The position numbers and the translations under genes are program-made. Shown one piece after another: positions 47,510 through 56,942 of a DNA stretch of 64,000 nucleotides. This DNA comes from a virus. Where the stretch lies: positions 1 to 64,000 of the IMG/VR virus record IMGVR_UViG_3300046724_000480, one strand, 5' to 3'. Numbering within the stretch: the stretch's first letter is position 1; each line of letters opens with the position of its first letter. Under the pieces are notes generated by a model, which made no database searches, was not told the DNA's origin, and saw nothing but the letters and a program-made list of their open reading frames with translations.

Positions 47510-48867
47510 GCACCAACGAGGATCGAGGACGACCAGGACTTCAATATCCGACTGACATCCACCGTGAAAGCGTCCCCGTACAAAAAGCGACGAAAATGAT
47601 CGTCGACAACCTGTTCTTCCTGCACAAGCAGGTAGAGGAGATTGCCGCCACGGCCGGGGTGTCCAGCCAGGCACTTCAGCAGGTCATTCAGCAGACCGTT
47701 AACAATACCTTCAGCGGTGGTGGTGGCGGAGGGGGCGGCGGCGGCGGCGGGGCCGCGATTACGATCATCGTCGGAACGCACTCCACGAGGCTTGTTTCCT
47801 TCAGCGCAGCCAGTCAGCCGGTCGGTACTCTTTTCATCGAAACGGATCGTACGGCGATCTACTACATCACCAACGCAGGTATACCGGCGTGGGTATTCGG
47901 CGCCGGCATGATGACGGGCGCGATTGCTTCAATTCCGAATGATCTGGGATTGAACGATGCGGGATTCTCGTTTGTCGCCACGGACACGACCGAACTGACG
48001 GATTACCTTTGGACGGGTACGAAGTTCATCACAGTCGGAGGACTCCGGCAGGTCATTACCGATGCGGTCACCGCGGCGTCGTCGAATGTGTTCCGGATGG
48101 CGCACCGCTCAACTGGCGTGCCAGCGGCCGGTTTCGGTGCAATCGCACGAACGGAACTGGATAACAACTCCAATGCGCTTACCGATGCTTCGGCGTTGGA
48201 TACGTTCTGGACCAGCGCCGCAGCCGGTACCGAAACCGCGGCGTGGACGGTTCAACTCAAAGTTCTCGGTGCTGCGCTGGCCGACTACTTCCAGGTGCTC
48301 TTCAACGGGATCCGCTTCAGGGTAGGAAGTTTTTTCGGGAAGCTTACTCATGCAAATTCCGCCGATCGCACGTACACGTTTCCAGACGCCGATGGGAACA
48401 TCACCTACGAAACAAGTGTATTAACACTTAACAACTTTTTGTTTGGTGGTGGTGGCGCCCTGGTGAAGGATGCTGGTTTCGCTGTGGTTCCTGCAGCGAA
48501 CGGTGGTACCGGTGTTTCATACAATAGGATCTCTGATACGGTTGCGCTCACCAATCAGGGGGCAGCGATCGGATCGACGAATTTCGCCAACGGTGGAACT
48601 GCAGGAACCTATCGCGTCAGCTATTACCTGGAAGATACAACATTGGATCTGACGGCCGGCACGATTCAGTTGCAGGTCACGTTTACCGACGCGGCCGGTG
48701 CGGTGACCGTATCGAGCACGGCACTTCCGTTGACGGCGCTGGGAAGAACGTCAGGGGTATTTTTCATTCAACTTCAATCGGGAAACATCGCGTATTCGAC
48801 CGTCTTGGTCGGCATCATCGGAACGGCGAAATATGCTCTTTACATTTGCTTGGAACGTCTATCCTGA
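47506..48867 (+). CDS. Tail fibre protein with polyglycine hinge, 453 aa
   Basis: ATGA overlap with the tail protein. N-terminal helix with coiled-coil region (ATKMIVDNLFFLHKQVEEIAATAGVSSQALQQVIQQ), a run of about 12 Gly at residues 70-81, then a beta-rich C-terminal body containing YTFPDADGNITYETSVLTLNN. The N-terminus probably attaches to the tail and the C-terminus binds the host. The Gly run is coded by GGN repeats. Confidence 0.72.
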   Translation: MSTNEDRGRPGLQYPTDIHRESVPVQKATKMIVDNLFFLHKQVEEIAATAGVSSQALQQVIQQTVNNTFSGGGGGGGGGGGGAAITIIVGTHSTRLVSFSAASQPVGTLFIETDRTAIYYITNAGIPAWVFGAGMMTGAIASIPNDLGLNDAGFSFVATDTTELTDYLWTGTKFITVGGLRQVITDAVTAASSNVFRMAHRSTGVPAAGFGAIARTELDNNSNALTDASALDTFWTSAAAGTETAAWTVQLKVLGAALADYFQVLFNGIRFRVGSFFGKLTHANSADRTYTFPDADGNITYETSVLTLNNFLFGGGGALVKDAGFAVVPAANGGTGVSYNRISDTVALTNQGAAIGSTNFANGGTAGTYRVSYYLEDTTLDLTAGTIQLQVTFTDAAGAVTVSSTALPLTALGRTSGVFFIQLQSGNIAYSTVLVGIIGTAKYALYICLERLS

Positions 48868-48903
48868 TCGGGCGCTATAATGCGCGAGTGAACGGAGGAA
48901 ACG

Positions 48904-49494
48904 ATGTCGATCTTCGATGCCTTTAAGGGAGCAGGAAAGGGAGAGAAAAAACAGGAATCGGATACATTCCAGAACCTGGGCAATCTCTTCTCATCCACGT
49001 ATTCAACTGGCGTCGGGCTCGGGGAAAAAGGGGGTAACGCCCTCGACACAGCCGTCGACTACAACAAGCGACTTGTTAGTGGTGATCGTACAGCCGTCGC
49101 GCCAGCGGTCAACGCGGCTGTGGGCGCCTCCGACGCAGCAAAACGCGAACGGGCACAGACCGGTACCGCTCGAGGCGGTGGAGTTGCCGGCGAGAACCAG
49201 GAGATCGAGGATCACACTCATGCTCTGATTTCGTCCTTACTCGGCGAACAGCAAACCAGCGCGGCCGAAAAACTGGGAGCGCTCGGAGAAGGCGAAGTCG
49301 GGGAGTCGATGAATGCACTCGGGATCTCCAGCGGTACCGAATCGAACCTGAGTAGTCTTCTTCACAGGGACGTATCTGAGAAGGACGCAGCGGCGGCAAA
49401 AATGTGGGGATCCTTAATAAGCGGTGGTATCAACTTGGCCAGCGGCGGACTCAGCGGCGGACTAAAAGGTGCACTCGGAAATCTCGCAGGGTAG
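48904..49494 (+). CDS. Internal virion protein candidate, 196 aa
   Basis: TATAAT within a GCGC palindrome lies about 25 bases upstream, and GGAGG precedes the start. Ala/Gly/Ser-rich helical protein with ENQEIEDHTHALISSLLGEQQ, ending in a Gly-rich amphipathic tail (MWGSLISGGINLASGGLSGGLKGAL). Such Gly-Ala helices appear in ejection proteins of podoviruses that insert into the host envelope. Confidence 0.6.
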   Translation: MSIFDAFKGAGKGEKKQESDTFQNLGNLFSSTYSTGVGLGEKGGNALDTAVDYNKRLVSGDRTAVAPAVNAAVGASDAAKRERAQTGTARGGGVAGENQEIEDHTHALISSLLGEQQTSAAEKLGALGEGEVGESMNALGISSGTESNLSSLLHRDVSEKDAAAAKMWGSLISGGINLASGGLSGGLKGALGNLAG

Positions 49495-49501
49495 GTGAAC
49501 T

Positions 49502-51040
49502 ATGGCAGGAGGAGCAGCCGAAGGAATTGCGGTCGGATTGGGTGAAGGTCTGGGCCAGATCGGGGACGTTCTTCGTCAACGACATTTGGAGCAAAGAAAG
49601 GTACGAGATCAACAGGCCGATGCGATTCATCAGCAGATGCAGGAAGTCGCGGCCAATATCGTTCGAATCGGCGGTAAGGACAAGCCTGAAGCCGCGCCGT
49701 TGATCGATCAACTCAACCAGCTCAGCAAACAACACAATGCTCTTTATCCGCCTCATGAGACGCCGGCCTTATTGCAGCGGCTTCGAACGCTCACCGGACA
49801 GGCGCGAAATGCTCCGGTTCCTGATCCGCGCGCGAATGCTTCGGCGGACACGGCGATGGCCACGGCGAAGTTGCCGGAATACAACACAACGCGCGCCGGA
49901 CAGATCGAGCAAGCCGGTACCAGCGGTGAAATCGAAGGTCTCAACAACGACGTTGTACAGAAGATCAAACAGAAAAATAACGATGCCACGATCGCATGGG
50001 CGCAGAAACACAATATTCCAGACGACGTGCTGCAGGATCTTCAGGCCACACTTGCCGGCGTTCCGGCTACGCTACTGAAACCTCCGGCCGAACGATCCGG
50101 GCAGTGGGAAGATCTTACCGGAACGCTGGATGGAAAGCGGGTCACGCTTCACCACAGTAAGGCACTAAACACGACGACCGATTTCCAGGGGAATCCGGTC
50201 GATCCGGAAGTTCTCAAGAGATTCGTCCCGGATGACAAGTTCGCTCCGGTGAAGAACAAACAGGCCTGGATCATCGATCCCACGACGAACAAACCGCTGT
50301 CGATCATGCTCGACGCCAACAATCACCGTATTCCCGGCACTGAAAATCCAGACGCTGTTCCACCGCCGGGACTGTTCGGCCGAATCACGACGACCGACTA
50401 CATTACCGATGACGGATTCGGGAACATCATTTCGATTCCGAAAACGACGGTGTCTGGTCCAGTCGGTACCGGTGGCGCCGCTCCACCGAATTCGGTACCC
50501 ACGCCAACAGGTGCACCAACTGTCTCCCCGGCTGGAGCACCGGGGGGCGGTGCCGGACTACCGAAGACTCCGGCGGAAGCCCGATCGTTACTGCCGCAAC
50601 CCGGCGGAGCTCCGAAGGTGATCGCCAGCAAAGCCTCGAAGCCGTATCAGGAAGCAAAAGTCAACTTCGACAAAGCTACCGGCATTGTCGATTTGGCGAA
50701 AGCGGCCGCGGAAAAGAAAAGCGCGCTCAGTGATCGCAACCTGGCAATCCGAATGGCGCGTGAAGCTTCCGGCCGGTTCAGCATGGCCGAGTATGACACG
50801 ATGATCAAAAACGCTGGTCTTGGCAACACATTCGAGCAGTGGATGAATAACATCACCAGCGGCGCGTTGCCTGACAATATTCGAAACCAGTTGATTTCGG
50901 TGGCCTACGACAATCAGCGCTCAGCAAAGGCCGCACTGGATTCGGCTTCCGGCAAGCCGGCGCCGACGTCGACGACCGATGACGAGATTCTCAAAAAGCT
51001 CGATAAGATCAGCGTTCCAGCCGGTTCCAGGGGACGATAA
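49502..51040 (+). CDS. Internal virion protein candidate, 512 aa
   Basis: Helical N-terminus (LRQRHLEQRKVRDQQADAIHQQMQEVAANIVRI), then mixed and Pro/Gly-rich central linker (PNSVPTPTGAPTVSPAGAPGGGAGLP), then helical C-terminal part. Placed between two similar proteins after the fibre, as ejection proteins often are (T7 gp14-16 order). Confidence 0.6.
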   Translation: MAGGAAEGIAVGLGEGLGQIGDVLRQRHLEQRKVRDQQADAIHQQMQEVAANIVRIGGKDKPEAAPLIDQLNQLSKQHNALYPPHETPALLQRLRTLTGQARNAPVPDPRANASADTAMATAKLPEYNTTRAGQIEQAGTSGEIEGLNNDVVQKIKQKNNDATIAWAQKHNIPDDVLQDLQATLAGVPATLLKPPAERSGQWEDLTGTLDGKRVTLHHSKALNTTTDFQGNPVDPEVLKRFVPDDKFAPVKNKQAWIIDPTTNKPLSIMLDANNHRIPGTENPDAVPPPGLFGRITTTDYITDDGFGNIISIPKTTVSGPVGTGGAAPPNSVPTPTGAPTVSPAGAPGGGAGLPKTPAEARSLLPQPGGAPKVIASKASKPYQEAKVNFDKATGIVDLAKAAAEKKSALSDRNLAIRMAREASGRFSMAEYDTMIKNAGLGNTFEQWMNNITSGALPDNIRNQLISVAYDNQRSAKAALDSASGKPAPTSTTDDEILKKLDKISVPAGSRGR

Positions 51041-53361
51041 TGCCCACAACTCCAGAAGTCGACGATCTTGTTACGACATTCCAGGCGCTTCCTCGAGAAC
51101 GTCAGACCGCGTTGCTCGGCCGAATGACGCCGGAGCAAAAGGACAAACTGAACGCGGCGCTCGATGCCCACCTTGGAACCGCCCCTACAGCTCCGGCCGC
51201 GGCGCCGGCGCCAGAAGGATACGGAAGCGCGATTCTCGGCGCCGTCAAACGTGGACTCACGGCATTGAAGGGCGCCCCCGAAGCGTTAATGAATCCGCCG
51301 GACACGCATTACACCCCGAAGGAGCTCGAGAGCAAACTTCCCATCGTTCCGCGATTGCTGTTCAACATTCCGGCAACAATGGCCAACGCTGTTGAGAACG
51401 CCGAAGCGAATCGGGCGGCGGCCTCGCTCCGCGGTGAAGGCTGGGCCGGGCAAGCACTCGAGTACGGGAAACAGTTGCCAATCATCGGTGACATCATCCG
51501 CACTGCCGAGCCAGCCGGACCCGGCACGCAGGTCGGTCCGCTCAACATCAATCTGTCGCCTCAGAACATCGCTGCAGCGGCCGAAGGTGTGACGATGTCG
51601 GAGGCGCCGAAGCTGGCCGTCGACGCAACGGTGGGTGGACTGAGCAAGGTCGGTGCACTGCGTGAAAGTACACGCGCGATCGCACAAGGCAAAGTCGGCG
51701 CCAGCGCCTACGAAACCACCGACAAGATCGTGGACAAGTACAACCAGGATGCCGACGCCGCAAAGGTTAAACAGGCGGAATCCGACGCTAACGTGGCAAA
51801 AGCCAACGCGGATGCCCAGACGGCGGCACAGCAGAAGACCGCGACCAATCAACAGAAGGTCATCGCCAAAAATGAGTCATCTATGACTCAGGCCGATATC
51901 GACACCGAACAGAACACCGCGGCGACGGCGAAGGCCAACAAGATCCAGCAGGAAGCTCACCAGGCCGCAACGCAGGAAGCCACCACACACAACCAGAACG
52001 TTGCTCAGTTGAAGAACCAGGCGGCCACCCTGGACAGTCAGCTTCGCGAAGGAAGCGAGCAACTGGGCAACGATGTCGTCGATCTGGACAAGAAACTTCG
52101 TCAGGAAGGAAACGGCAAGTATGAGGCCGTACGCGCGAAGGTTGGGGACGATCCGGGCGTTCCGCTTTCCGATATCGCAGCAGCCGCAAAGGAAGCGCAG
52201 GGAAAGCTGAAGGGCGCACCGGAGAGCATTCGTCAGTTCAACGACCTGATGAGGAAAGGCGCCGCAGACGAGGATGCTACCGGCCAGATGGTCAACGGCG
52301 TGAAGCCGGAACCGGGCACTGGACTCTATAAGCTGATGGAGGATCAAGGCCTTCTCGGCGAGCCGGAGAATCTTCCTTTCGATCAGCTTCAGGGTTATTC
52401 CTCCGAACTCGGCCGCAAGCTGGCTGAAGGTGGTCTACCGGGTGACGTTTACCAGGCTGTCAAATATCTGAAGGAACAGGTTGACGCAGCAAAGACCGAA
52501 ATCGCCGAACGCAATGGCGCCGGGCTCGAGCTTCAGGAGGCCGACGGCTTCTGGAACAAATATCAGGATGCGTTCTACGACAAGGACAGCGCCGTTGCCA
52601 ACGTCCGTCGACGTGTCGGCGTGCTGGATCCGGAATACTATTCCGAGCCCTTCACCAAAGGTAAGGCCGCCGGCGTCGGCGCCGCGAAGTTGCGCGCAAT
52701 CCCCACGCAGTACGCCGATGCCGTCAATGCCCTCGCAGCGACCACAGAACGGCTCAGGACAGCGTACGGACAGCGCGGAGCACTGAAGATCCCTTCGGAG
52801 AAGCCGTTGCCCACAGCGCCGACTCCCAAGGCCACAGGACCGCGAGCGATGGCAACGCTGCAGCCGATCCCCGGTGAAGTCGCTCCCCAGGTCACGCCTC
52901 GGACACAGGTACCGGGGCCGGCCGCTCCAACCGTTGGCGAAATCATGGATACCAAAGCCGAGCGCGCTCGCACGCAAGCCTACGGAATGGGACGAGGATC
53001 CAAGTACGACGTGGTCACCGCGGCTGGCGCCCTGTATGCGCTCAGTCAGGGACATCTCTGGACGGCATTGGCGGTACCGGCGATTCGATTCGGAATTCCG
53101 GCGCTTCTCAAAACCGACGGTTTCATCGACTTCATTTCAAAACCAACGGCGGCCGATCTGGCTGCAGCGGACAAGCTGCCACCGGCGGTCCGTCAGCAGG
53201 TGAAAGCCAACATCCAAACGGTGATCAATCAGACCGCGGCCGCGCACCAGCCGATCACGGTGTCGCCGGCGATACAGGCCTGGATTCGAACCGGAGCTGC
53301 AGCCGGTACCGTCACAAACCCTCGAGAAGCCAAGGAAGCATTGGGCCGTCCGACTCCGTGA
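51040..53361 (+). CDS. Internal virion/ejection protein candidate, 773 aa
   Basis: One base overlap with the previous gene (TAATG). A long Ala/Gln/Lys coiled coil at about residues 230-350 (AKVKQAESDANVAKANADAQ... ), a helical middle and a hydrophobic region near residues 655-690 (VVTAAGALYALSQGHLWTALAVPAIRFGIPALL) that could span a membrane. No lysozyme motif seen. These features fit a DNA-ejection protein. The function is inferred from position and composition. Confidence 0.6.
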   Translation: MPTTPEVDDLVTTFQALPRERQTALLGRMTPEQKDKLNAALDAHLGTAPTAPAAAPAPEGYGSAILGAVKRGLTALKGAPEALMNPPDTHYTPKELESKLPIVPRLLFNIPATMANAVENAEANRAAASLRGEGWAGQALEYGKQLPIIGDIIRTAEPAGPGTQVGPLNINLSPQNIAAAAEGVTMSEAPKLAVDATVGGLSKVGALRESTRAIAQGKVGASAYETTDKIVDKYNQDADAAKVKQAESDANVAKANADAQTAAQQKTATNQQKVIAKNESSMTQADIDTEQNTAATAKANKIQQEAHQAATQEATTHNQNVAQLKNQAATLDSQLREGSEQLGNDVVDLDKKLRQEGNGKYEAVRAKVGDDPGVPLSDIAAAAKEAQGKLKGAPESIRQFNDLMRKGAADEDATGQMVNGVKPEPGTGLYKLMEDQGLLGEPENLPFDQLQGYSSELGRKLAEGGLPGDVYQAVKYLKEQVDAAKTEIAERNGAGLELQEADGFWNKYQDAFYDKDSAVANVRRRVGVLDPEYYSEPFTKGKAAGVGAAKLRAIPTQYADAVNALAATTERLRTAYGQRGALKIPSEKPLPTAPTPKATGPRAMATLQPIPGEVAPQVTPRTQVPGPAAPTVGEIMDTKAERARTQAYGMGRGSKYDVVTAAGALYALSQGHLWTALAVPAIRFGIPALLKTDGFIDFISKPTAADLAAADKLPPAVRQQVKANIQTVINQTAAAHQPITVSPAIQAWIRTGAAAGTVTNPREAKEALGRPTP

Positions 53362-53478
53362 TATATTCCCGGAATGGGAACCCTTCGATATCCAAACGGG
53401 TTCGTTTAGGAGATTAGCCGCGCGCCGGCGACCGCGGACGATCCTTGATTTTAAGTCACGTGGTATCCTCCATTCGCC

Positions 53479-53545
53479 TGTCCCGTAGCTCAGCGGCAGA
53501 GCGTCATGCCAAAGAAGGTTGTTGGTTCGAGTCCAACCGGGACAA
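53479..53545 (+). pseudogene. Degenerate tRNA (truncated anticodon arm)
   Basis: Acceptor TGTCCCG/CGGGACA (7 bp), D stem GCTC/GAGC and T arm GTTGG-TTCGAGT-CCAAC are perfect, but only 17 bases separate positions 26 and 49, about five fewer than needed. The visible TGCCAAA could be the remnant of an anticodon loop (GCC, Gly) whose 3' stem is deleted. Probably non-functional as a tRNA; may survive as a tRNA-like element. Confidence 0.6.
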
Positions 53546-53551
53546 GGCAAA

Positions 53552-53623
53552 TGGAGGGTAGCCAAGCGGTAAGGCAGCACACTGTTAATGTGCCCATCGG
53601 AGGTTCGAATCCTCCCCCTTCAG
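53552..53623 (+). tRNA. tRNA-Asn, anticodon GUU
   Basis: Acceptor TGGAGGG/CCCTTCA (one G-T pair), D arm GCC/GGC, anticodon stem GCACA/TGTGC with loop CTGTTAA, T arm GGAGG-TTCGAAT-CCTCC. 72 nt, CCA not encoded. It lies seven bases after the degenerate tRNA and four before the next gene. Confidence 0.92.
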
Positions 53624-53627
53624 TTCA

Positions 53628-54548
53628 ATGAATTCCGCTGAAATCCTTACTGCATACGAAATGTGCAACCGGCGCGGCTACTGGGCCCGACGCTGGGAAA
53701 AGCACAGGATGACGTCAACCGATCTGGTTCGACGTGCCGTTTCCGCTGCCCTCCTCGAGAAAGACCGCGACGACTACGGCGAGTCCGCCGGCGAAGAACT
53801 GGTAACGCTGGCATCTGATCGCGGACTGGATGCCGAGGGTATCAACCTGTACCGATCGGTGATGAATCACGCCGCGATCGCCGATCTGGTTGCCTCCGCG
53901 ATTCGAAAGCCGAATACCCCGCCGTGGCTGCAAGTCCATACAAAAGGTTCTTCGTGGAACTATTCTGCGCTGTTGGATCCATCCGGAACGACCCTTCGAC
54001 GGTTTCTTCCGGTTTCCAGTTGGAACGAAGACCGCAAAGAACATGAGGTTCGTTCCTGGTTCGGTATCGGGGAAGTCTGCATGTTGGAAATGCCGATGCA
54101 AATGATCGTCGCGCAGATGGGTCCGATGAGCGGCGGCCGGCGCCACGGGTTCTGGTCCAAGGCGCTGTTGCATCCGCAGAAAAGTAGTTTGAGATTCAAG
54201 AAACGAAGCCGCGGAACGATCGAGGGATTCAAGGAAACCTGGATCCCGGTGTTTCGCGAGGAGCACGACGAGATTGACCGGCATACCTGGCTCCAGGCCA
54301 TGTTCGAAGACGACGTGCTGCAGGAGTCCTTATTCGTTGTGGAGATACCATTGCCTGGTGAGCTCGAAGCGGGACGAATCCGGGATATGGCGAAACGGAA
54401 GCTCGATATCGTGAGACGCGTTACCGAGCTCCCGGATAAGCAGCTGTCTACGTGCGACGGGCCTCTGGCGCCGTGTCCATTTCGGGACTGTTGCTGGGGA
54501 CAACCAGAATCGGCTCCGGCGATTGAAATCTTTGATGCTGTCTCTTGA
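53628..54548 (+). CDS. Cas4-like Fe-S RecB-family protein (second copy type)
   Basis: 306 aa. N-terminal C13 in AYEMCNRRGYWARRWEKH and a C-terminal cysteine cluster C276, C283, C288, C289 (STCDGPLAPCPFRDCCWG) match the iron-sulphur layout of Cas4/AddB nucleases. A clear D...ExK core is less visible, so catalysis is uncertain. Only distantly like the 403-aa protein at 5761-6972. The 3' end overlaps the convergent glycosyltransferase gene by 101 bases. Confidence 0.65.
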   Translation: MNSAEILTAYEMCNRRGYWARRWEKHRMTSTDLVRRAVSAALLEKDRDDYGESAGEELVTLASDRGLDAEGINLYRSVMNHAAIADLVASAIRKPNTPPWLQVHTKGSSWNYSALLDPSGTTLRRFLPVSSWNEDRKEHEVRSWFGIGEVCMLEMPMQMIVAQMGPMSGGRRHGFWSKALLHPQKSSLRFKKRSRGTIEGFKETWIPVFREEHDEIDRHTWLQAMFEDDVLQESLFVVEIPLPGELEAGRIRDMAKRKLDIVRRVTELPDKQLSTCDGPLAPCPFRDCCWGQPESAPAIEIFDAVS

Positions 54549-55752
54549 AGTACGGGCCCCACTCCGCAGCCCAAAGGTTCTTCCAGTCCAGCCGCGGCGG
54601 TAACAGCGATTTCCCAACCAGAAAGCGGTGCGGTGTCGCGTCGTTCCGAGTTAATGCCTTTTTGATCTTCCACGCCCATTTCTTCGGGTCATAGACCGGC
54701 CGTACGCAGTTGAATACACTCTCCAGACGTGTCAGATCCGGCTTGATCAGGTACTCCGGGTCCATATGTTCGGCGTGGCCGCCGACGCTGCCGGCGATCA
54801 CCGGTGTTCCACATGCCAGGCTCTCGAAGATCGGAAAGCCGAATCCCTCCGGACCGATGCCCAGGGTCAGGTCGCACGCGGAGTAGGCTTTCGCCATTGC
54901 ATCGTCGCTGACCAACTTGACGCTGATGAACGCGCGGTGGATCATATTGAAGTCCTGCAGCAAGGTACCGATCGCCCAGTTCTTCTCGACCTGATCAATC
55001 TGAATGAAAACCCGAATCGGTACCTCTTTATTGACTTCTGACAGCGCTCCGATCGCCAAGCCGTAATCCTTCCGCGTGTTGTTGGTGGCGACGATTCCCA
55101 CGATCTTTTCGTAGTCCTCGAGTACGTTGCCGACAAAGCCGAAGTCCTGGCGAAACACACCGCGGCGATCCGCTTCCCGGCGTGGGTGAAAAACGTGGGT
55201 GTGAATGCCGTGGGGAATTGCGATCAGGTCGCGCGCTTTGCAGTCGAATTCCGAGTAGGTTTCCTCGATGACTTTCTTTTCCCATTCGCTGTAGGCGATG
55301 ATCCGATCGAACCCGTACAAACATTCAGCGTTGGCGATCGACAATTTCCCCATCGGTCCTTCGGCATCCATCGGCGCGTAGATCCACTTTTCGAATGGTT
55401 TCGTCATCAGCCATTCGCTCATTTCCTTGTTACGGCTCCATAGCTTCTGGTCTGGCCGACCGAACCAAAGCAGCCGCGCCGGATCCCATACGCACAACAC
55501 GGCGCCTTTGCGGGTGCCGGCGAAGTTGTACCAGACGTCCTGCAGGGTGGGCAGGAACCATTCGTGCATGTTCTCGATTGGGTACTGAATGAACGGAAGG
55601 TTGCGATCGCCGCTACCTCCATATCCAAAGGTGGCAACTTCGTATTCATTGGGAAGATTGTGATGGATTCCCAGCGCCAGGTCGCGGGTGATTCGGCCCA
55701 GTCCACTTGAAGCCGACGGTGCATCGGAGATGATCAGGAGCGGGACTCTCAT
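54448..55752 (-). CDS. GT4-family glycosyltransferase (GT-B fold)
   Basis: 434 aa. N-terminal Rossmann start LLIISDAPSASSGLGRITRDLA; C-terminal half with the donor-binding motif GPEGFGFPIFESLACGTPVIAGSVGG, the E-x7-E pattern of retaining GT4 enzymes. Transfers sugar from a nucleotide donor to an acceptor. It is the last gene of the leftward cassette, and its 3' end overlaps the Cas4-like gene antisense. Target is unknown: host envelope, virion protein or DNA base. Confidence 0.85.
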   Translation of the reverse strand: MRVPLLIISDAPSASSGLGRITRDLALGIHHNLPNEYEVATFGYGGSGDRNLPFIQYPIENMHEWFLPTLQDVWYNFAGTRKGAVLCVWDPARLLWFGRPDQKLWSRNKEMSEWLMTKPFEKWIYAPMDAEGPMGKLSIANAECLYGFDRIIAYSEWEKKVIEETYSEFDCKARDLIAIPHGIHTHVFHPRREADRRGVFRQDFGFVGNVLEDYEKIVGIVATNNTRKDYGLAIGALSEVNKEVPIRVFIQIDQVEKNWAIGTLLQDFNMIHRAFISVKLVSDDAMAKAYSACDLTLGIGPEGFGFPIFESLACGTPVIAGSVGGHAEHMDPEYLIKPDLTRLESVFNCVRPVYDPKKWAWKIKKALTRNDATPHRFLVGKSLLPPRLDWKNLWAAEWGPYFKRQHQRFQSPEPILVVPSNSPEMDTAPEARRT

Positions 55753-55765
55753 TCATTCAATCCTT

Positions 55766-56227
55766 TCATGGCAAAACTTCTACGCCGCCCGGTTCGGGCA
55801 GGAACCTGTCGTCATCATCACCGCCGGGAAGATTCGTTTTCACAACGCTTCCCTGGGCCTGTGATCCGCGCGCAATCGACGGGTGAGGGGTAATGTAACG
55901 CAGCAAGTGTGGTGGAACACGGCTTATGACGGCCGCTGGCAGTTCCACTGGCGGCGCCGGCGGCCGTGGCGATTCCCGCACCGGCAACGGATTCAGCGCC
56001 GGAGCTGTGGATTTGCCTCCGTGCATGTGGCCCTCGAGTACGCGCTTGACTTCGTCGAGACTGGGAATCTCCTGCTCGAGCGCGGCCATACGAGTTTGAC
56101 ACTTGATGTACTCCGCGATGGCCTTCTCGTACCGTTTCGTCGCCAGTTCCAGCGCGCGGCCGTATGGACTTCGGCGTACCCGTCGCGCCGGCTTCTTGAG
56201 TTTCGGTTTCGGCTTAATCTTTCTCAT
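55766..56227 (-). CDS. Basic/Pro-rich protein, 153 aa
   Basis: Start at 56227 (MRKIKPKPKLKKPARRVRRS) overlaps the previous gene by 14 bases; longer frame to 56272 unsupported. Very basic N-terminus, helical middle (KRYEKAIAEYIKCQTRMAALEQEIP), Pro-rich then acidic end (GGDDDDRFLPEP). Unknown; may be a linker or adaptor for the enzymes. Confidence 0.6.
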   Translation of the reverse strand: MRKIKPKPKLKKPARRVRRSPYGRALELATKRYEKAIAEYIKCQTRMAALEQEIPSLDEVKRVLEGHMHGGKSTAPALNPLPVRESPRPPAPPVELPAAVISRVPPHLLRYITPHPSIARGSQAQGSVVKTNLPGGDDDDRFLPEPGGVEVLP

Positions 56228-56942
56228 CAGGTGCCCCATGTCCGAACATCTCGTAGTACTGCTTGGATCCAACCTTGCAGCCCCACTTTAGCTCGAAGGT
56301 GTACCGGTCCTTGTCGGCCTGTTCGGAGATTGAAGCTTTCTCGCCGGCCGTGGCGCTCTTCAACGTTCCGCTGGCGTAATGAAAGAACGGGATCCCGATC
56401 GTGTAGGCCTCGATGCCGGCTTTGTGCATCCGGACGTGATAGTCCGCGTCGGAGGCGTAGAGTCTCATTGTTTCGTCGAATGCACCGACTTTATCCCAAA
56501 CCGATTTGCGAAGCATGAAACAACTGAAGTCCGGATGTGGGCGCGGTGCTTTCGCCCAGTTGCCTTCGATTCCCTTTAGGTTGTCGACGCTGACGGCCGT
56601 CACAAACTCGCCACCGTCCTCGAGGAGCGATCGATAGGTGTCCGGCCGAAGAACCACGTCGTTGTTCACCACCAGAACGTGGTCTGCCTGGCGAAACGCG
56701 TTGACGATGGCAAAGTTCCATCCGGAGGAGACTCCCAGCGGCGGCCGGAAGGTTTCCAGGTGCGCAACGCAGGACTGCAGGAATTCGGTCGTGCCGTCCT
56801 GGCTGTCGTTGTCAACCACATGAAGCAGTGTCGGGATATCCTGTTCCATCACCGATCGGACCGCGTTCTTCGTCAACTGCAGGGCATTTCTGACCAGCAT
56901 CACCACCGGGTTCACATTGGAGTAGTCCAGTTCTCGTTTCAT
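56214..56942 (-). CDS. GT2-family glycosyltransferase (GT-A fold)
   Basis: Starts with NVNPVVMLVRNALQLTKNAVRSV, then VDNDSQDGTTEFL and VLVVNNDVVLRP, the nucleotide-sugar and DxD-like region of GT2 enzymes. 242 aa is typical for a single catalytic domain. It begins 12 bases after an AAGGAG and overlaps the preceding gene by 131 bases. Confidence 0.83.
   Translation of the reverse strand: MKRELDYSNVNPVVMLVRNALQLTKNAVRSVMEQDIPTLLHVVDNDSQDGTTEFLQSCVAHLETFRPPLGVSSGWNFAIVNAFRQADHVLVVNNDVVLRPDTYRSLLEDGGEFVTAVSVDNLKGIEGNWAKAPRPHPDFSCFMLRKSVWDKVGAFDETMRLYASDADYHVRMHKAGIEAYTIGIPFFHYASGTLKSATAGEKASISEQADKDRYTFELKWGCKVGSKQYYEMFGHGAPDEKD

Noticed and set aside
46745-47674. 309-aa minus-strand frame
   Set aside because: Antisense shadow of the large tail gene; composition Arg-rich.
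48850-48881. Strong promoter before 48904
   Set aside because: TATAAT is present within a GCGC palindrome, but the nearest TTGGAA is 20 bases away; noted only in the gene entry.
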